From the NCBI GenBank assembly GCA_028023455.1, contig JAQFVV010000568.1:248001-312000 (forward strand): DNA of 64,000 nucleotides. Reading direction: 5' to 3'. The DNA comes from Epiperipatus broadwayi. Lineage: Eukaryota > Onychophora > Udeonychophora > Euonychophora > Peripatidae. The notes under the pieces are model-generated. The model did no database searches. It was not told the origin of the DNA and worked only from the letters and a program-made list of their open reading frames with translations. The position numbers and the translations under genes are program-made. Position 1 is the stretch's first letter. Every line of letters begins with the position of its first letter. Shown piece after piece: positions 34,535-47,965 of the stretch.

Positions 34535-37500
34535 ATGCAATCGACAATATCCGAGTTTGACATCAGAGAGGCAAATGAGTGGCCCCTGTACGTTCAACAG
34601 ATTGAAAAATTACTGTTTTATTAACAGAGTAGAGGAAGATGCATATAAAACAGCGACATTATTATGTTTTGCAGGAAAAGGGGTCATACAAATAGCTAAC
34701 AGATTAGCAGAACCCAACACTCCTGAAAAATTAACCTACAATGAGTTAAAACATCGTTTGTCAAATTATTTTAATCCTCGCCCGTCTAGGCACATCGCCA
34801 GACTTCATTTTCGAAATCACCATCAAGGCAGAAACGAAAATATGCAGGATTACGACTCAGCTCTACGCGAACTCGCAAAAAATTGCTGTTATGATTCATA
34901 CTTAGAAGAAGCGCTACTGAAACAATTCCTATGTGGAATGAATAGTGACAGTTTGAGGTAGCAGTTACTGGCTGATGAAGACATAAATTACCGTAAATCT
35001 ATCAAATGCAGTATCGCTCACGAAATAGTAGTAGAGCAAGCAAAAGAATTTGCTGTGAAAAAAGGTGTTGATAGCAATCAAACAGGAATATTTGGTGTTG
35101 AAAAACTCAACAAAGGGTCTTGCGATAACAAAATCATTAAACAGACAAATAAAAGTCGAACAAAGTGCTATTGTTGCGGAAAAGTAGGTCATATATCCAA
35201 AGATTGCTATTTCAAACATGATCGATGTAGACGGTGTAAAAAAATAGGTCACATGGCAAGAATGTGTGAAAATAGAACAATTGACCAAGTTAACGGAAAT
35301 AAAATACAAATTATTAATAAAACTAAATGTAATATTGTTATAAATAACGTTATAAATCAAGCACAGAAATTTATGACTACTGTGAAAGTCTACGGAAAAC
35401 CCCTGTCAATGGAAATAGACAGCGGTAGCGGCATTTTTTTAATTTTCATAGCCGACTGGAATTCGATCAGGATGGAAATAAGAGAGCCCCTTAGGCTTAG
35501 CAATACTAAGCTTAGAGCATTGGACATGAATGGTAAAGAAATAAAAATTAAAGGTGTAGTCCAAGCTAAAATTACTAGTAATAAAGGCAACATTTCAATC
35601 TTGCCGCTATATATTGTACACACCCCCATAAACCCTGTCATTGTTCGTGACTGGTTTACAGAACTCGGAATTGAAATTTCATTGGTCAAAAAAATTGACA
35701 GTGAAAAAGACATAAAAGATCGGTTCCCTAAACTTTTTAATGGCAAACCAGGAATGATTAAAACTAAACCTGTGTCACTGGAAATGTCACCAGAGGCCAT
35801 GCCAATAATTTGCAGATCTCAAAAGGTCCCTTTCGCACAAAAAGAAAAAGTAGCGAAAGAAATAAATGAGCTAGTGAAGAACGGCGTTCTAGAACCGACA
35901 GAGGAAACAGAGTGGGTGACTCCGCTGGTTGTGATCACCAAACCTAACGGACAGATATGCTTGTGCGGCGATTATCGCATAACTGTCAACAAATCTCTAA
36001 ATAAACACGCCTACCCCATCCCAAACTCCAGAGAAATACTAGCATCACTGCAAAAATCAAAATATTTTGCTAAACTAGATTTAGATGCGGCCTTCCATCA
36101 AATTCCAGTAACAAATAAGGCTGCCGAAATTCTAACACTGACTACTCATGTGGGTCTATTTAAATGCAAACGCCTTCCCTTTGGCATAGCGTTCGCTCCC
36201 AGTATATTCCAAGCAAAAATTGAAACTCTGCTTACTGGATGCCAGGGCGTTATCCCTTATTTTGATGACATATTAATTATGGCAAGATCAGAAAATGAAT
36301 TGCATAGTCGTGTCACTACTGTCTGTCAAAGGCTAGAAGAGTTTGGAGCGAAATTAAATACGCAAAAATGCATATGGAAGGTCACTGAATTAAAGTTTTT
36401 AGGGCACATAGTCTCTAGCTCTAAGACAAGCCCATCTCCCGAAAAGGTCAAAGCAGTGTCAGAAGCTAGAAGGCCTAGTAACATAAAACAATTGCAGGCT
36501 TTTTTGGGTTTGGTAAATTATTTTGAGAACTTTCTAGAGGGCAAAGCTCACATAGCCAAACCATTATACGAGCTACTGAAAAAGAATCAGAAATGGAAGT
36601 GGGAAGCAACACAAGAAAGGGCTTTTCAAAATACTAAAGCTTTACTCGTATCAAACAAATTACTGGTACACTATAATAGCAATCTTGAGATAACACTAAC
36701 GACTGATGCATCAGAATATGGAGTGGGGGCAGTAATATGTCACCCAGCTCAATCTGGGGAACATCCTATAGCATACGCATCGCGCACTTTGTCCCAAGCT
36801 GAAAAAAATTATAGTCAGCTGGACAAAGAAGCACTAGCCATAGTATTTGGAATTCGTAAATTCCAACAGTATTTATACGGTCATTATTTCAAAATCATGA
36901 CAGACCACAAACCACTTCTGGAAATTTTAGGCATCAAACAAATTCCGGAACACCTCAGCCCGTGCATGTTGAGATGGATTAATATACTCTCTGGGTATGA
37001 TTACAGTCTGGAATATAAAAAGGGAAAGACTATTGGTCATGCCGACGCGTTATCCCGAATGCCTGACAACTCAGAGAACACTACAAGCAAAATAGAAATC
37101 AATTACATTGACGCGCTTCAAAGCCAGACTCTTAATAACCAAAAAGTAGCGGCATGGACCAATGAAGACGCTGGCTACAAATGGCTGATGGAGAAAATTA
37201 GAAGAGGCTGGCCAGCACAACGTCCTCCATTTTTGCACATAGAGCTATGGAAAGCTCGTGAAAAACTATCAATATGTAAAGGTTGCATTCTTAAAGGTGA
37301 TCAGGTCCTAATACCAAAAATAGGCAGATCGCACATGCTAAATTTATTACATGAAGGTCATCCAGGCATTGTCAGGGCAAAAGCGTTAGCCCGTTGTTAT
37401 GTATGGTGGCCGAGAATCACCACTGATATAGAAACATTCATAAAAAAATGTTCTAGCTGTCAGTCATGTGCAAAAGCACCCCCAGCGAAATATGAAGCAT

Positions 37501-38417
37501 GGAAAAAAGCAGAGAAACCTTGGCAGAGAATTCACATTGACCACTGCGGTCCAGTCCACGGACAATTATTTCTGGTAGTGGTCGATGCCTACTCAGGATG
37601 GTCAGAATATAAAACAGTGAAAAACACAAGTTCGGATGAGACGCTGGACAAGCTCATGGAAATTTTTTCATACCATGGGCTACCGGAAACCCTCATATCC
37701 GATAATGGAACCGTTTTCACGTCTGAAAAATTTGCCGAATTTATGCAGGAATGGGCGATTAAACACATCCTTACCCCTCCCTACCACCCCCAATCAAATG
37801 GACTGGCCGAGAAAGCGGTACAAAGCTTAAAGTCATCCATGAATAAATTGGGAAAAGGAAGACTCCAAGAGGCAGTTTTCATGGCGTTGCTATTTCAGAA
37901 TTCCACACCCACAGCTAAAACGGGCAGATCACCTGCAGAAAAATATTTAGGCCGGAAGTTACGCACAAAACTCTCAGCAATAATGCCATCAAAAGAGCAT
38001 CAAATGCCGATTACAGTAAAAAACAAATTTTCACCTGATGAACGAGTCTGGGTGAAAAATAATTTAAATAAATCGTGGACTCAAGCATACGTTGAACGCC
38101 ATTTAAGTAAACAAGTGGTTGCTGTCCATATGGCAGATGGCAAAATATTATGTAAGCACATTAACCAATTGCACAAGAGTGCAATAACAGAATGCACTCC
38201 GCAATTGTTTAAAAGTAATGATGACAAAGAAAATGATACTCACTATGAAACTAAAAGTGAAACAGAAATCATTACTGCTGATGAAGAAAATCAAAATAGT
38301 GAAGAAAATGAAATAGTCACAGATGGTGAAACTAAATCATCCCCACGCGCAAAGAGGAGAACAAAAATTCCCCTCCGCCTGCACGATTATGTGTTAAGTT
38401 CAGAGAAGAAGAAATGA
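34535..38417 (+). pseudogene. Gypsy gag-pol polyprotein with two lesions
   Basis: Structural and replication polyprotein, about 1290 codons. ATG at 34535 starts gag. An extra T in the TTTT run at 34616-34619 shifts the frame, and the rest of gag runs in the pol frame to an in-frame TAG at 34959-34961; after it the frame is open to the stop at 38415-38417. Counting from 35055, two CCHC zinc knuckles lie at residues 38-71, the protease DSG at 122-124, RT LDLDAAFHQ at 341-349 and YFDD at 402-405, and RNase H D551, E592 and D617. The integrase HHCC is around 766-802, with catalytic D829, D883 and E919. A charged C-terminal tail follows. Every catalytic residue checked is kept. The TAG lies before the zinc knuckles, not at a gag-pol junction, so it looks like a mutation rather than programmed read-through. 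Confidence 0.95.
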
Positions 38418-38462
38418 AAAAAAATCTTTTTTTAAAAAAAAAAATGTTACGTCGCTGAACTT

Positions 38463-38472
38463 GGGGGAGGTG
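38463..38472 (+). promoter_or_regulatory. Polypurine tract of the second Gypsy element
   Basis: GGGGGAGGTG directly abuts the right LTR, 45 bases after the gag-pol stop. This is the expected plus-strand primer site. Confidence 0.75.
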
Positions 38473-39183
38473 TGCTATGTGTGTGTGTATTCACATATAC
38501 ATGCAATAATAACTCTATTAACTCCATGTATGTGTGTGTATTAACAGATACACGCAATAATAATGTAACTGTTACAAATGAATACAATTATGTGTGTGTA
38601 TGCTTATTAACAAAGATACGCAATAATAATGTAACTATTACAAATATTCAAGTATGTGCGTTTATGCTAAAGGCATCACAGAAACGATTAAGGTTGGTCA
38701 GAGATAACCAGACTGACCACTTTGTACCTCGTGTCATGGGATGACCAATGGAAATAGAGAGTGTTACAAACCGGGACGGCGGGAAAAAACAAGGTCAGAC
38801 TTGCTAGGTGAAGTTGAGGGATGGATGCGTTTTCCTGAGTGCACAGACACTACTTCACTTTCAGCTCGTCTTGCGGAGAGGTCTACCTTCGAACGTACTA
38901 AGGTAGACCTAGGGACCATTACAGTTCGTATAGACTTTAATATTGTTTATTGTAAGCCTGCGGGCCTTTAAGACTAGAGTTGTATAATAATGTGTTAGTC
39001 AGTTTACCTTTGTAATGATTGTATTATATATTAATCCTTGTATATGTATTTATGTATATAAACCTATTAACTCCACTACCGTGTTCGTGTGTTTAATTAT
39101 ATAATTACTTGTCGCTGTAGAGTGTGATAAATCTCACTCGAACCTCGACCATATATATATCCGACTAGTACTGGATATTGCAC
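38473..39183 (+). repeat. 3' LTR of the second Gypsy element
   Basis: The partner of 33695-34407, with the same U3 tandem units and TATA-like box. It is followed by the target duplication GTCC. Confidence 0.92.
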
Positions 39184-39187
39184 GTCC

Positions 39188-40854
39188 ATTAAATATTTAT
39201 TTGATTCAGCCTTTTACTTAGTTGCTCGTCTTAATGCTCAGGGTGTGGTAGCGCCATGCGCCGGAGAAGAAACAAAAGGGAATGCAATTTCAAATCAATT
39301 CGTTCTATATCTTTCTATTTCTGTTATTCCATTAAAGTTTAGACTAAATCTTTTACAATCCTCATATACTTTGCTATCTAATCTGTCTCACTATAAATTA
39401 TCATTAAATTTAGACAAGCACGCACGTGTATAAGATTTTGGAACTCATAAATTCTATAACGTGTATCGCACTAAATCAATAATTTAGCTACAGATCTACT
39501 ATTACTTATTTAAAAAACACAATCAATAAATGGCACACATATACATATATAATAAATATTTTAATGAATTATTATTAAGAAGAAGACAAAAAAAAACATT
39601 CAATAATACAGGTATAGTATGAAATATTCTTGCAATTAGGTTGGATTAATTTTAAAATTGAAAATGGCATAATAAGTATATATTTACCGGTAAAGTATAA
39701 TTTGAATAACTGGCATATGTGTTTCCGAGTTCACTCGCAAAAAAGATTCCGGGGAACCTGCCATGGCAAATATGGCATCCATCGCTTCCACTTAACATTT
39801 CATTTGTTTAGTCCCTTTAAAGTGGCATATTCAATCTTCTGTTCTTTATTCTTTCGGCTTAATTCTGGAATGGCATACTATCTACACTGGATCCAAATAG
39901 CTTTAGTTATGTAGGGCAGTTGGAGATGTTGATTGTAGAATATATTAACGTGGCATATTAAAATGGTTGGAGTCCGAACACCGACCAAGCACGATGGTGA
40001 TTCTACCCCATGCGATCCATGAGGTCACTCATATATGTAGTTTAGTTAGCACAATTTGCTTCTCCAACTTTCTTCTTTTCAGCTAATAAATTTTCTTCAA
40101 CTAAAATTTAGAATATCTTACACGTAAGACTAGCAGAGGTCAACTGTCCATTTTTTCAAATTAATTAATCAATCCCAGTTGCCTCCCTCCTGATCGCTGG
40201 TATTCCTTTGTTTCAAAAATAGATTTTCTTATAAAAATGTTAAACACAAGGAAAACCACTTAGCGATCTTGACTTTTATTTATCTGTCTTTTTTCTTTTA
40301 AATTCCTGAACTTTTAATTACAAATCCTTTTGCCAACTTTAACCAAACAAAAGAGATCGAAAAATAGTTCAATAACTAATGGCATTCCATGTTTATTTTT
40401 CTTAATCAAAATTATTTCTGAAAAATCCATTTAATTAAAACAAACACACACAAAGAAATATATATATCCATTCAAGCAGTTGGATTTTGCTTTATTTTTC
40501 TTTTTCTTTATTGAACAATGCAATCCATTTTGCCACTTTATTCAGGAAATTTATACTCACAAAAAAAAAAAAAATTTCTTTTACCTGCTTTAAAGTCTTC
40601 TAAATTTCTACTTTTCTCTTCTCAACAATAATATCTACCTACATATATGTATGCCACTCATAATATATACCCACACCCCTTGTTCCGGAAAATACATGTG
40701 CGCTTAATATGTGCGACTTTTATAAATAATTATCTAATACTAATAATTCTTCCCCCTCCCCCCCCCCCCCCCTTCCCTCCCATTACACTTAATTAACCAA
40801 AATTATCCTACATTTATAAATAAAAATTATATACAACTACATTCTCATTCCTTT
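39188..40854. other. Gene-free stretch with a poly(C) run
   Basis: Open frames at 39245-39433 and 39630-39914 have no recognisable domain. A 15-base C run lies at 40758-40772 within a pyrimidine-rich tract. No other feature is seen. Confidence 0.5.
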
Positions 40855-40886
40855 TGTAACAGGGTTTGAACCCAGTTCCTGTTACA
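40855..40886. repeat. Short palindrome TGTAACAGG...CCTGTTACA
   Basis: Nine-base perfect arms surround 14 bases containing a GTTTGAACCC motif. TGTTACA and TGTAACA are common Gypsy LTR termini, so this may be an LTR edge next to the decayed element that follows. Confidence 0.5.
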
Positions 40887-42200
40887 ATATATTTAGTTGA
40901 TGATTGGTGGCACAAGATATATCTTTATTTAACAACAAAGAAAATTGGACAGACAAGTGAAGTGGCATTTATAGAAATGGGGTGCTGCTATGGAGTAAAA
41001 TCCCTTATATATAAAAAGCATAAAATGGTTTGAAAGATTTTAAAAATGTGAAGATTATCATAAAACATAAACTTTGAATTTAAAAGAACAATTGTGAAAA
41101 AAATGTGCTTGACCATATTCATAGCAGGAAAGTTTTATTTAAAATAAAATATAAAATAAGTTATATTTGTCTTGCTCCAACTCCAACATAGAAACAGAGA
41201 ATCAAAAAAAATTTTCAGCACTGACAAATTGTTATGGAAAAAAGAGAGATCCTGTGTCATTCAGAATGTCAAAGGTAGTTGAAGGAAAAAGTTAGCAGTG
41301 AAAATTTGTACACCAGAGTATTATGATGTGCATATACATAGGGACATGATTAGTTAAATGGTGAAATATTTGAGACAGAAAATTAAAAAAAATTAAAAAG
41401 TTAGTAGTCAGCACAAAAAATATAGCAAATGATGACTGAATATCATTACTTATTGATACACATAATAGGCCAAAATATTGTTCTATAAAAGTTAAAGCAA
41501 ATATAAAAAAGATAATAAAAACAAAGATGATGAAAGTAATTGTGTTGAAGTCATAAAAATAATATAGCTTGCATTAAAAATTTAAAGCAATTCAGCATCA
41601 ACATAAAAAAGAATAAATAAAAAAATCAAAATCAGATTTAAGAGCTTTTTATGATATTAAAAGTATGAAAACAAAAATCAAGTTAAATAATAATGATTTT
41701 ACTGGAAATCATGACAAAGAACAGTATATAAAATGCTTACATTAAAATAGGAGCATACAGAAAATACAAATAACAGAAGTGGCCTCAAAACATATTGATA
41801 TAGAAATAAAAAAAATGAAAAAGTATATTAAAAAGCACGGTTGTGATAAAACTAGTGTCTGTGTTATGATCACATGGATCATGCTGATGATGATTGCAGT
41901 GCTGACATGATTTCATAAAAACAATCATTTAAGTATATTAATCGATTATTTATGCATGTAGGTCATAAAAAACAATTGTGTTTAAATAAGAAATTTTCTT
42001 TCTACAATGAGCAGAGTTTTTTCAAAATCCCATTGACTAGTCTTTGAATAATTGAGTAGATGGTTATATAATTAAAAACCATATTGTCAGATTTATAGTG
42101 ATGAATATTAATATTTTAGGTAAAAATCAGGCAACCATAAATTTATACCTTAAGACATTGACATTTGCAACAAAATGTTTTCTCACAACTTTCTATAATT
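40887..42200 (+). pseudogene. Decayed Gypsy-like LTR/gag relic
   Basis: The first 150 bases resemble 45927-46070 at roughly two-thirds identity by eye and may be an ancient LTR. Further on, around 41860-41990, frames contain two degraded zinc knuckle patterns (CYDHMDHADDDC and later FMHVGHKKQLC), reminiscent of gag of the element at 33695. The rest is full of stops. It is interpreted as the 5' part of an old Gypsy element. Evidence is weak outside the knuckle region. Confidence 0.35.
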
Positions 42201-42723
42201 TAAGTATATACCAACATAGCATTTTCTGCAGAACATTGGTTTAGAACAGTTGCAAATACAACCTGTACCACTTTACAATATAGAAAATCAATATGTGCTT
42301 TGTCCAGCCATTTAAAAACACTTGTTTTATACTACAATTATTAAGTCCTTTTGTAATAACCATCTACAAATGTTTGAATGCATCTTTTACATATGAGCTG
42401 GTAAAATGAAAAAATATTGCAGAATCAGTAAAATTGGGTAATCAGTTATGTATTTTAAGAACATCACTATACCCAACAATATTAAAAATGTAAAATGAAA
42501 GATAAAACCACCACATAATTTTCAACCTGCAAATAAAATTAATATACATGTCTAGACTCAGGAGGCAAGTAATAGAATAATACTGTTTGCAGATATTGGT
42601 AAATAATATTATACAATTTGTAGTCTAAATAAATATAAATTTTTTGATGGTAATAAATTAGTAAATTTTAACTTTTTCCTTAAAGAAAAAGATATTGAGG
42701 TAGTAACTTATCCATCTCAATAT

Positions 42724-43385
42724 GTCATCATCAATCACTATCAATCCACTGCAAAATGAAGGTCTCTCCAAGTTCAATCCATCTTTTCTAATCTTTAGCT
42801 TCTCTTCTCCACATCACCCCTGCACACTATCTTATTTCATCCATCCATCTTACATGTGGACTTTTTCTGGGTCTTTTACATTCTCTTAGGATTACTTTAA
42901 GATTTCATTTGTCCATCTATTATCATCTCTTCTAGTAATATGTCCAGCCCAAATCCACTTCAGTCTTTTAATTTTTTCAATGAGATCAGTAACATGTCTT
43001 TGTTTGCTTACCCATACATTGTGTTTTCCATCTCTACTTGTTAATCCCAACATGCATTGCTCCATACTTTGAGTGGTCTGAAGTCTGTGTATTGCTCTTC
43101 TTTTAAGTGTCCAAGTCTTATATCCATAAGTAAGAACTGGTAAAACACATTTATTAAAAACCTTCCCTTTCAAACACATAGGCATATTTTTTTTAGTATC
43201 ATGTTATTTATACTAAAAGTAATCCTACCAAGTTTAATTCTATGATTACTTTCATCGATTAAGTTACCATCTGTATTAATAATCTGACCAAGATATTTGT
43301 AATTGTTAACATCTTTTAACTTATCGTAAGCAATCTTTATTTTTATATTTAAAATATTTTGTGGTTGACAATGTATAAGCTAAAT
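42724..43385 (-). pseudogene. RTE-type LINE 3' end, copy 1
   Basis: Minus-strand frames give the C-terminal part of an RTE (BovB-like) polyprotein. Upstream of the ATG-started 97-codon frame (42892-43185) is a YLGQIINTDG-type segment in other frames. The frame itself has FNKCVLPVLTYG, WTLKRR, an LKWIWAGHITRRDD motif and the downstream WTNEILK. The 3' end faces low coordinates and finishes with GATGATGA-type repeats (complement at 42724-42733), the hallmark RTE tail. It is 5'-truncated, with stops downstream of 42892. The target duplication is unclear. Confidence 0.85.
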
Positions 43386-45926
43386 TTTAGATTATTAAAT
43401 GTTATATATTTATTCATATTACATACGCGCACACTGATAAAGGTCTGTCTTTGAAATATAAATTGTTCATTTTTACTTTAGTTTGAAACAAAATAATAAA
43501 CTCTTCTATTGTAATTAAAATTATTTCAAATGAATCTGCTTACAATTTATATTGCTAGGAACAACACTTTTTAATAACATATAAAACTTATTATTTTGGA
43601 TAATTCTTGTATCAATTAAAATTTTAAAAAACATTTTTATCCTTTGTTAAGCTTTGTTTCTCGTCTTAAAATTAGTGGATTCTAATTAATATTTTAAAAG
43701 TTATCTAAACAAGTTGGTTTAGATAATTAAAAAAACTTTCGATAAATTAAATGAATGAAAAGAATTCCTTTCTTAAGTAGATAAACAAAGTTTGATAAAA
43801 TGATTGAATGACAATAAGTACTGGCCTATCTAATTATTAAAAATTGTGGTGAGTTAATTACTGACCTAGTTTAAAAAATCTGGTAACCAAGTGGGCTTTT
43901 AACTTTAGCAAAGGGACTGATATAATTGAAGACCACCTCAAAATTAATGAGGTCATTCTGCTTCTATTTCTTATTAAACCTACTTCTTTTTGTGATCAAT
44001 GCTATTTTCTACTTAGAATAATGTATTCTAAACATTTACCAGTTATCAATTCAATATCCATGAAAAGTTATAGCATTAAGAAATAAACTTTCCATCATCA
44101 CTATACAGTCTCTAGCAATGAATGCCCAATTTTACTTGCTAAATTTGAGCTAATAACGTGCTAGCCATCATCAAATCTGCAGGTCACCAAGTACACTTCT
44201 TAATATTAAAAAAGTTTCAGGGCAAACTGTCTACAAGGTTAAAAACTTGTAAATAAATAAACTTCACATGAAAATTACTAAGATAGAGCCATTTGCATAT
44301 GTATTTATATTTATAATAATGCAACATTTCAGGAAAGTAATGTTTTTTACCAACTTTTCCCTGATACACTAACTGAAGTTTTATTTTATAAAGCATTACC
44401 AACTAGCCATTGAGTAAAAACTTAAATGATGTAATTTTATACTTTTGCATTCAACTGTTATATAAAGCATGTTATTTTAATATTTATGCAATATAATACT
44501 TTATCTATCTTAATCTGTCTAATTAAGCATGGTAGCTTTATTTGAAAAAAATAAAAATAGTTTTCTTTTAAAATTATATATTGTTTTCTCTTATAAAATG
44601 TTTTTTTTTTTAAAAAAAATCACTTCTACAATTGTTATTAAACATGATTGATGCTGCTTTTAAGAAAAAGGTTTCAACAAAAAAATATTTTAAAAAGTTA
44701 GATGAATTTTACATATGTTATTATTTATATTTAATAATGAATCGAGTGTCTCTGAATAAAAAAGGGTTGACTTGATGATATGACTCCTCTGGACCTGTCC
44801 ATTTGTAAGAATATTGTTGATCATGATGATGATAATGATAGTGTCTGAAGATTTTTTTAATCATTAATATATACATGTACTTGACTTGATGTCAATGTAA
44901 CTTTATAATTTTATTTGATTACTTGATTAATTTTGTTCACACTTTTGTGGTTCACTCTGTGTAATAAACAACTGAATTTACAAAAAGAACTATATGTATA
45001 TGCATGCATTTTATATAGTGATCCTCAATTTTTATCCACCATGTTGATTTATTATATATTTGTTTGTTTATCTATGATTTATGTGTTCCCATGTGAATGT
45101 CTTTTAAAGGTTTATTGTTTTGTGTCAGGTAAAGACATGTCTTTCCATGAACAATATATTTTTTGATAATGAAGCCCATTAATTGCTGTTCCAATTTTTT
45201 AGTGATATTGAATCAAATGCATAATGCACTTGGAAAATTGTGTAGTGGCCTGTTTTTTAAACATGTACAATTGATTAAGTCTCCTTTAGTAGTATTTGTT
45301 TGTTTAATGAAAAAATGATTTATATGACTGTGTACATCAGATAAATCATAAAGTAATTATGGATTTCCCAACATCATAAGTATATTTTTGTAATGTGTAA
45401 CATTGAATGTACTAGCTATCAGATGTTCTGAGCTAATTTAAGAAAATTTGAGTATCATTTTAATTCATTTATTTAAACTATTGTATTACAATCCATATAC
45501 ATTTGCATTATTATTTTGATGTTACATATTTTCAAACTCAACCATATTTCAACTGTATCAGATTTAAACTCCATCACTGAAATGTATTATATAATAAATA
45601 TATATTATTTTGTTCATTGATAGCTTTGTTTTATCTCATTGTTTACTTTCCTCTGCTTTGCAATATAATAATTTTACCTAATTTGTTCTCCATGATCTAG
45701 GAGTGATTTTAAATGGATGACTAAACATACTGAAGATGTAAAGTTTTATAGTTATATTATTATCCAGTTAACTATAATTTTTGTAAACTAGTGATCTATC
45801 CCTGCTCTCTGGTAATGAGTATTAATGTACCTGCTGATTATTTTATAGTATTTACTTATTTATGGCTCTGAAGCTTGAAATAGAATTACAAAATACACCC
45901 TGAGATATGAAAACTAGTAGAAAAAA
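43386..45926. other. AT-rich stretch, no gene recognised
   Basis: Frames at 44217-44402 and 44933-45166 are AT-driven. A short GATGATGATAATGAT tract near 44825 resembles an RTE tail, but no RTE coding precedes it. Confidence 0.45.
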
Positions 45927-46070
45927 TGTATTATATTTTGTTGATGGTGGTTGTCACAAAATATATGGAGAAATAACAACAAAAAAAGTTGCTTAGTGCA
46001 ATTGAAGTGACATTCTTGACATGTGTGGCGATGCTATGCAATAAATTTTATTATACACATAAAAATTATG
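45927..46070 (+). repeat. Diverged relative of the repeat at 40887
   Basis: Shared blocks include AACAACAAA, GAAGTG-CATT and TGCTATG in the same order as 40887-41035. A possible old solo LTR. Confidence 0.35.
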
Positions 46071-47965
46071 GAAACAATGTTCATCATAAAGGTATATAAG
46101 TTTAATTAAAATAAAAAAAAATAAAAAATTTTGACATATTAAAAATAGATATTTTTTATAAAAATATAAAAGGAAAATATGTTTTTTTTAACTTGGAAGC
46201 GATGAATCAAAATAAGAGTCCAGAAAATGAGAAAATATCATAGAAATAAGACAGCCATAGATAATTCAGTAACTAAGTGGTGGTTAAATAAATAAATAAG
46301 TTGGAAAAGAACAGACCACAGAATCCTGTACAGCAATTATTTAAACAGGAAGCTTTAATTTACTTTATGATATGAATAATATTGCATTTTATTCAAACAA
46401 AATTGTACAAAAAATTATCTGACTTATGTTTTTTATATAAGTTAATATTTTTTGATATTAAAGCATTTAATTCATATTTCTATATTAGAAAGTTACTTTT
46501 TTTAGAAGAAATTTGAGTAGTGCTAACTAGAAATAGATTACTTGGAAAAAGAATATTAGTGAAAATGTTGTATTTTTTATTTCTGAAAAAAAATTAACAT
46601 TTTCATAATGTCAGTTGTGAAAAAGTTGATATTTCATAATTAAAGAAAGCATTTCGTTTCCAAACAATACATAGTAGTACTGTACTTATATTTAACATCC
46701 CCATTGATGCAGAAAATGCAGAAAAAGGTATAAAAGTACTCAAATGTGTCACAAAACTGCACACACAGTGTAAAAAAGACTGCATATATCTTTAAAATTT
46801 ATAATTATAAAAACTTTTCCAAAAATTTCCAATAAAAACAAACACTAGCATATTTTAAAAACATTGTAAAACACATAATGGGTTTACCCCATTTACTTTC
46901 ATTGCTTCACATATGTATCTGAATTTATATATATATAATTCAGTGATCCTAAAGATATTTTATCTAACTACATATTATGAATTGATTTTTTAGGGAAAAT
47001 GTTTAATAAAAGTGTGTATAGAAACATCCAAATGAATGTACTGCAGAATTGGATTATATTTTGACTAACAAAAATGCATATTTAAAAATTGTAATGCTAA
47101 TAAATTCAACACAGGCACTGATATTAATCAGTGATATTTAATATACCTGTTAATGAAAACAAAAGTGACAAAATTATTAAGAAAAATAATATTCACAATT
47201 GAATTTCATAGTCTTTAAAAACAATGTAATGAATTTAAATTAGAACGAGCAAAGCATTTGCAAATATTAACAGATTTTAAAAATGATTCAGATTTGAATA
47301 ACATCAATATAAAAATAACTGATACTTTTTTAAAAACTGCAATTAACCAGTGAACATTATATTAAAACAAAAAAATTATGAAAGCAAATTTTAAAAATAT
47401 ATAGAAATGATACATTAAGAAGGAATGAATACCTAGAATTTTATAAAATGTTGTGAAAAAAAGATAATAGTATCAAAAAATATAATTGTCACCTAGCAAC
47501 AAGTTCAATAAAGAAGAATAATTGTTTCAAGTGTATAAAACAATGTTTTGTTATTGCTGGTAAACTTATTTTGTAGTAAGAAAAGTAGATGTAACTATTG
47601 GTAAAAAGATAGATGATATAAAATTTGCAGATGAATTCTATCAAAAACTATATAGAAATATAGAACAAAAAAGTAACAACTACAACTAATATATGTTCCA
47701 AATTGCATATCATTTTAAAAGGCAAACTGAGACATGACATTAAATATATGAACATGGGTAAACATCTGGATAATGATAAAATTATAATCAATAACTTAAA
47801 AAAACCAGGTGAAGAAATATAAAAAGTTTTATCAACATTATATAACACCTAAGTGATAAAGATCTAGCAAATAATTAAAAGAATGCCATATTATTATAAA
47901 TGGTATTAATTCTTTAGAGTATCACACAGCTTGATGGTATTATTTCTTTGTCAAATCACATAAAA

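Larger units (their letters stand above)
33695..39183 (+). mobile_element. Nearly intact Ty3/Gypsy retrotransposon
   Basis: The full set of parts is present in order: a 713-base left LTR, a primer-binding site directly after it, a single gag-pol frame, a polypurine tract and a 711-base right LTR. The 4-bp host sequence GTCC is duplicated on both sides (33691-33694 and 39184-39187), so this is a single undisturbed insertion. The LTRs differ at a modest number of sites, by eye a few percent, so it is older than the element at 2539. Only two lesions break the polyprotein. The gag-pol arrangement in one frame, the double zinc knuckle and the RT sequence resemble Mag/K02A2.6-type Gypsy elements; that lineage call is tentative. 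Confidence 0.95.

Noticed and set aside
34959-34961. In-frame TAG as a programmed read-through signal between gag and pol
   Set aside because: It lies upstream of the zinc knuckles, inside gag, and gag also carries a separate frame break. Mutation is simpler.
34965-35800. Long minus-strand frames opposite the Gypsy gag-pol
   Set aside because: They lie wholly against the zinc knuckle and protease coding region and have no domain of their own.
33695-38668. CRISPR-like regularly spaced repeats in the LTR (about 60-base units)
   Set aside because: The units are adjacent and imperfect with no spacers, occur in both LTRs, and belong to a eukaryotic retrotransposon.
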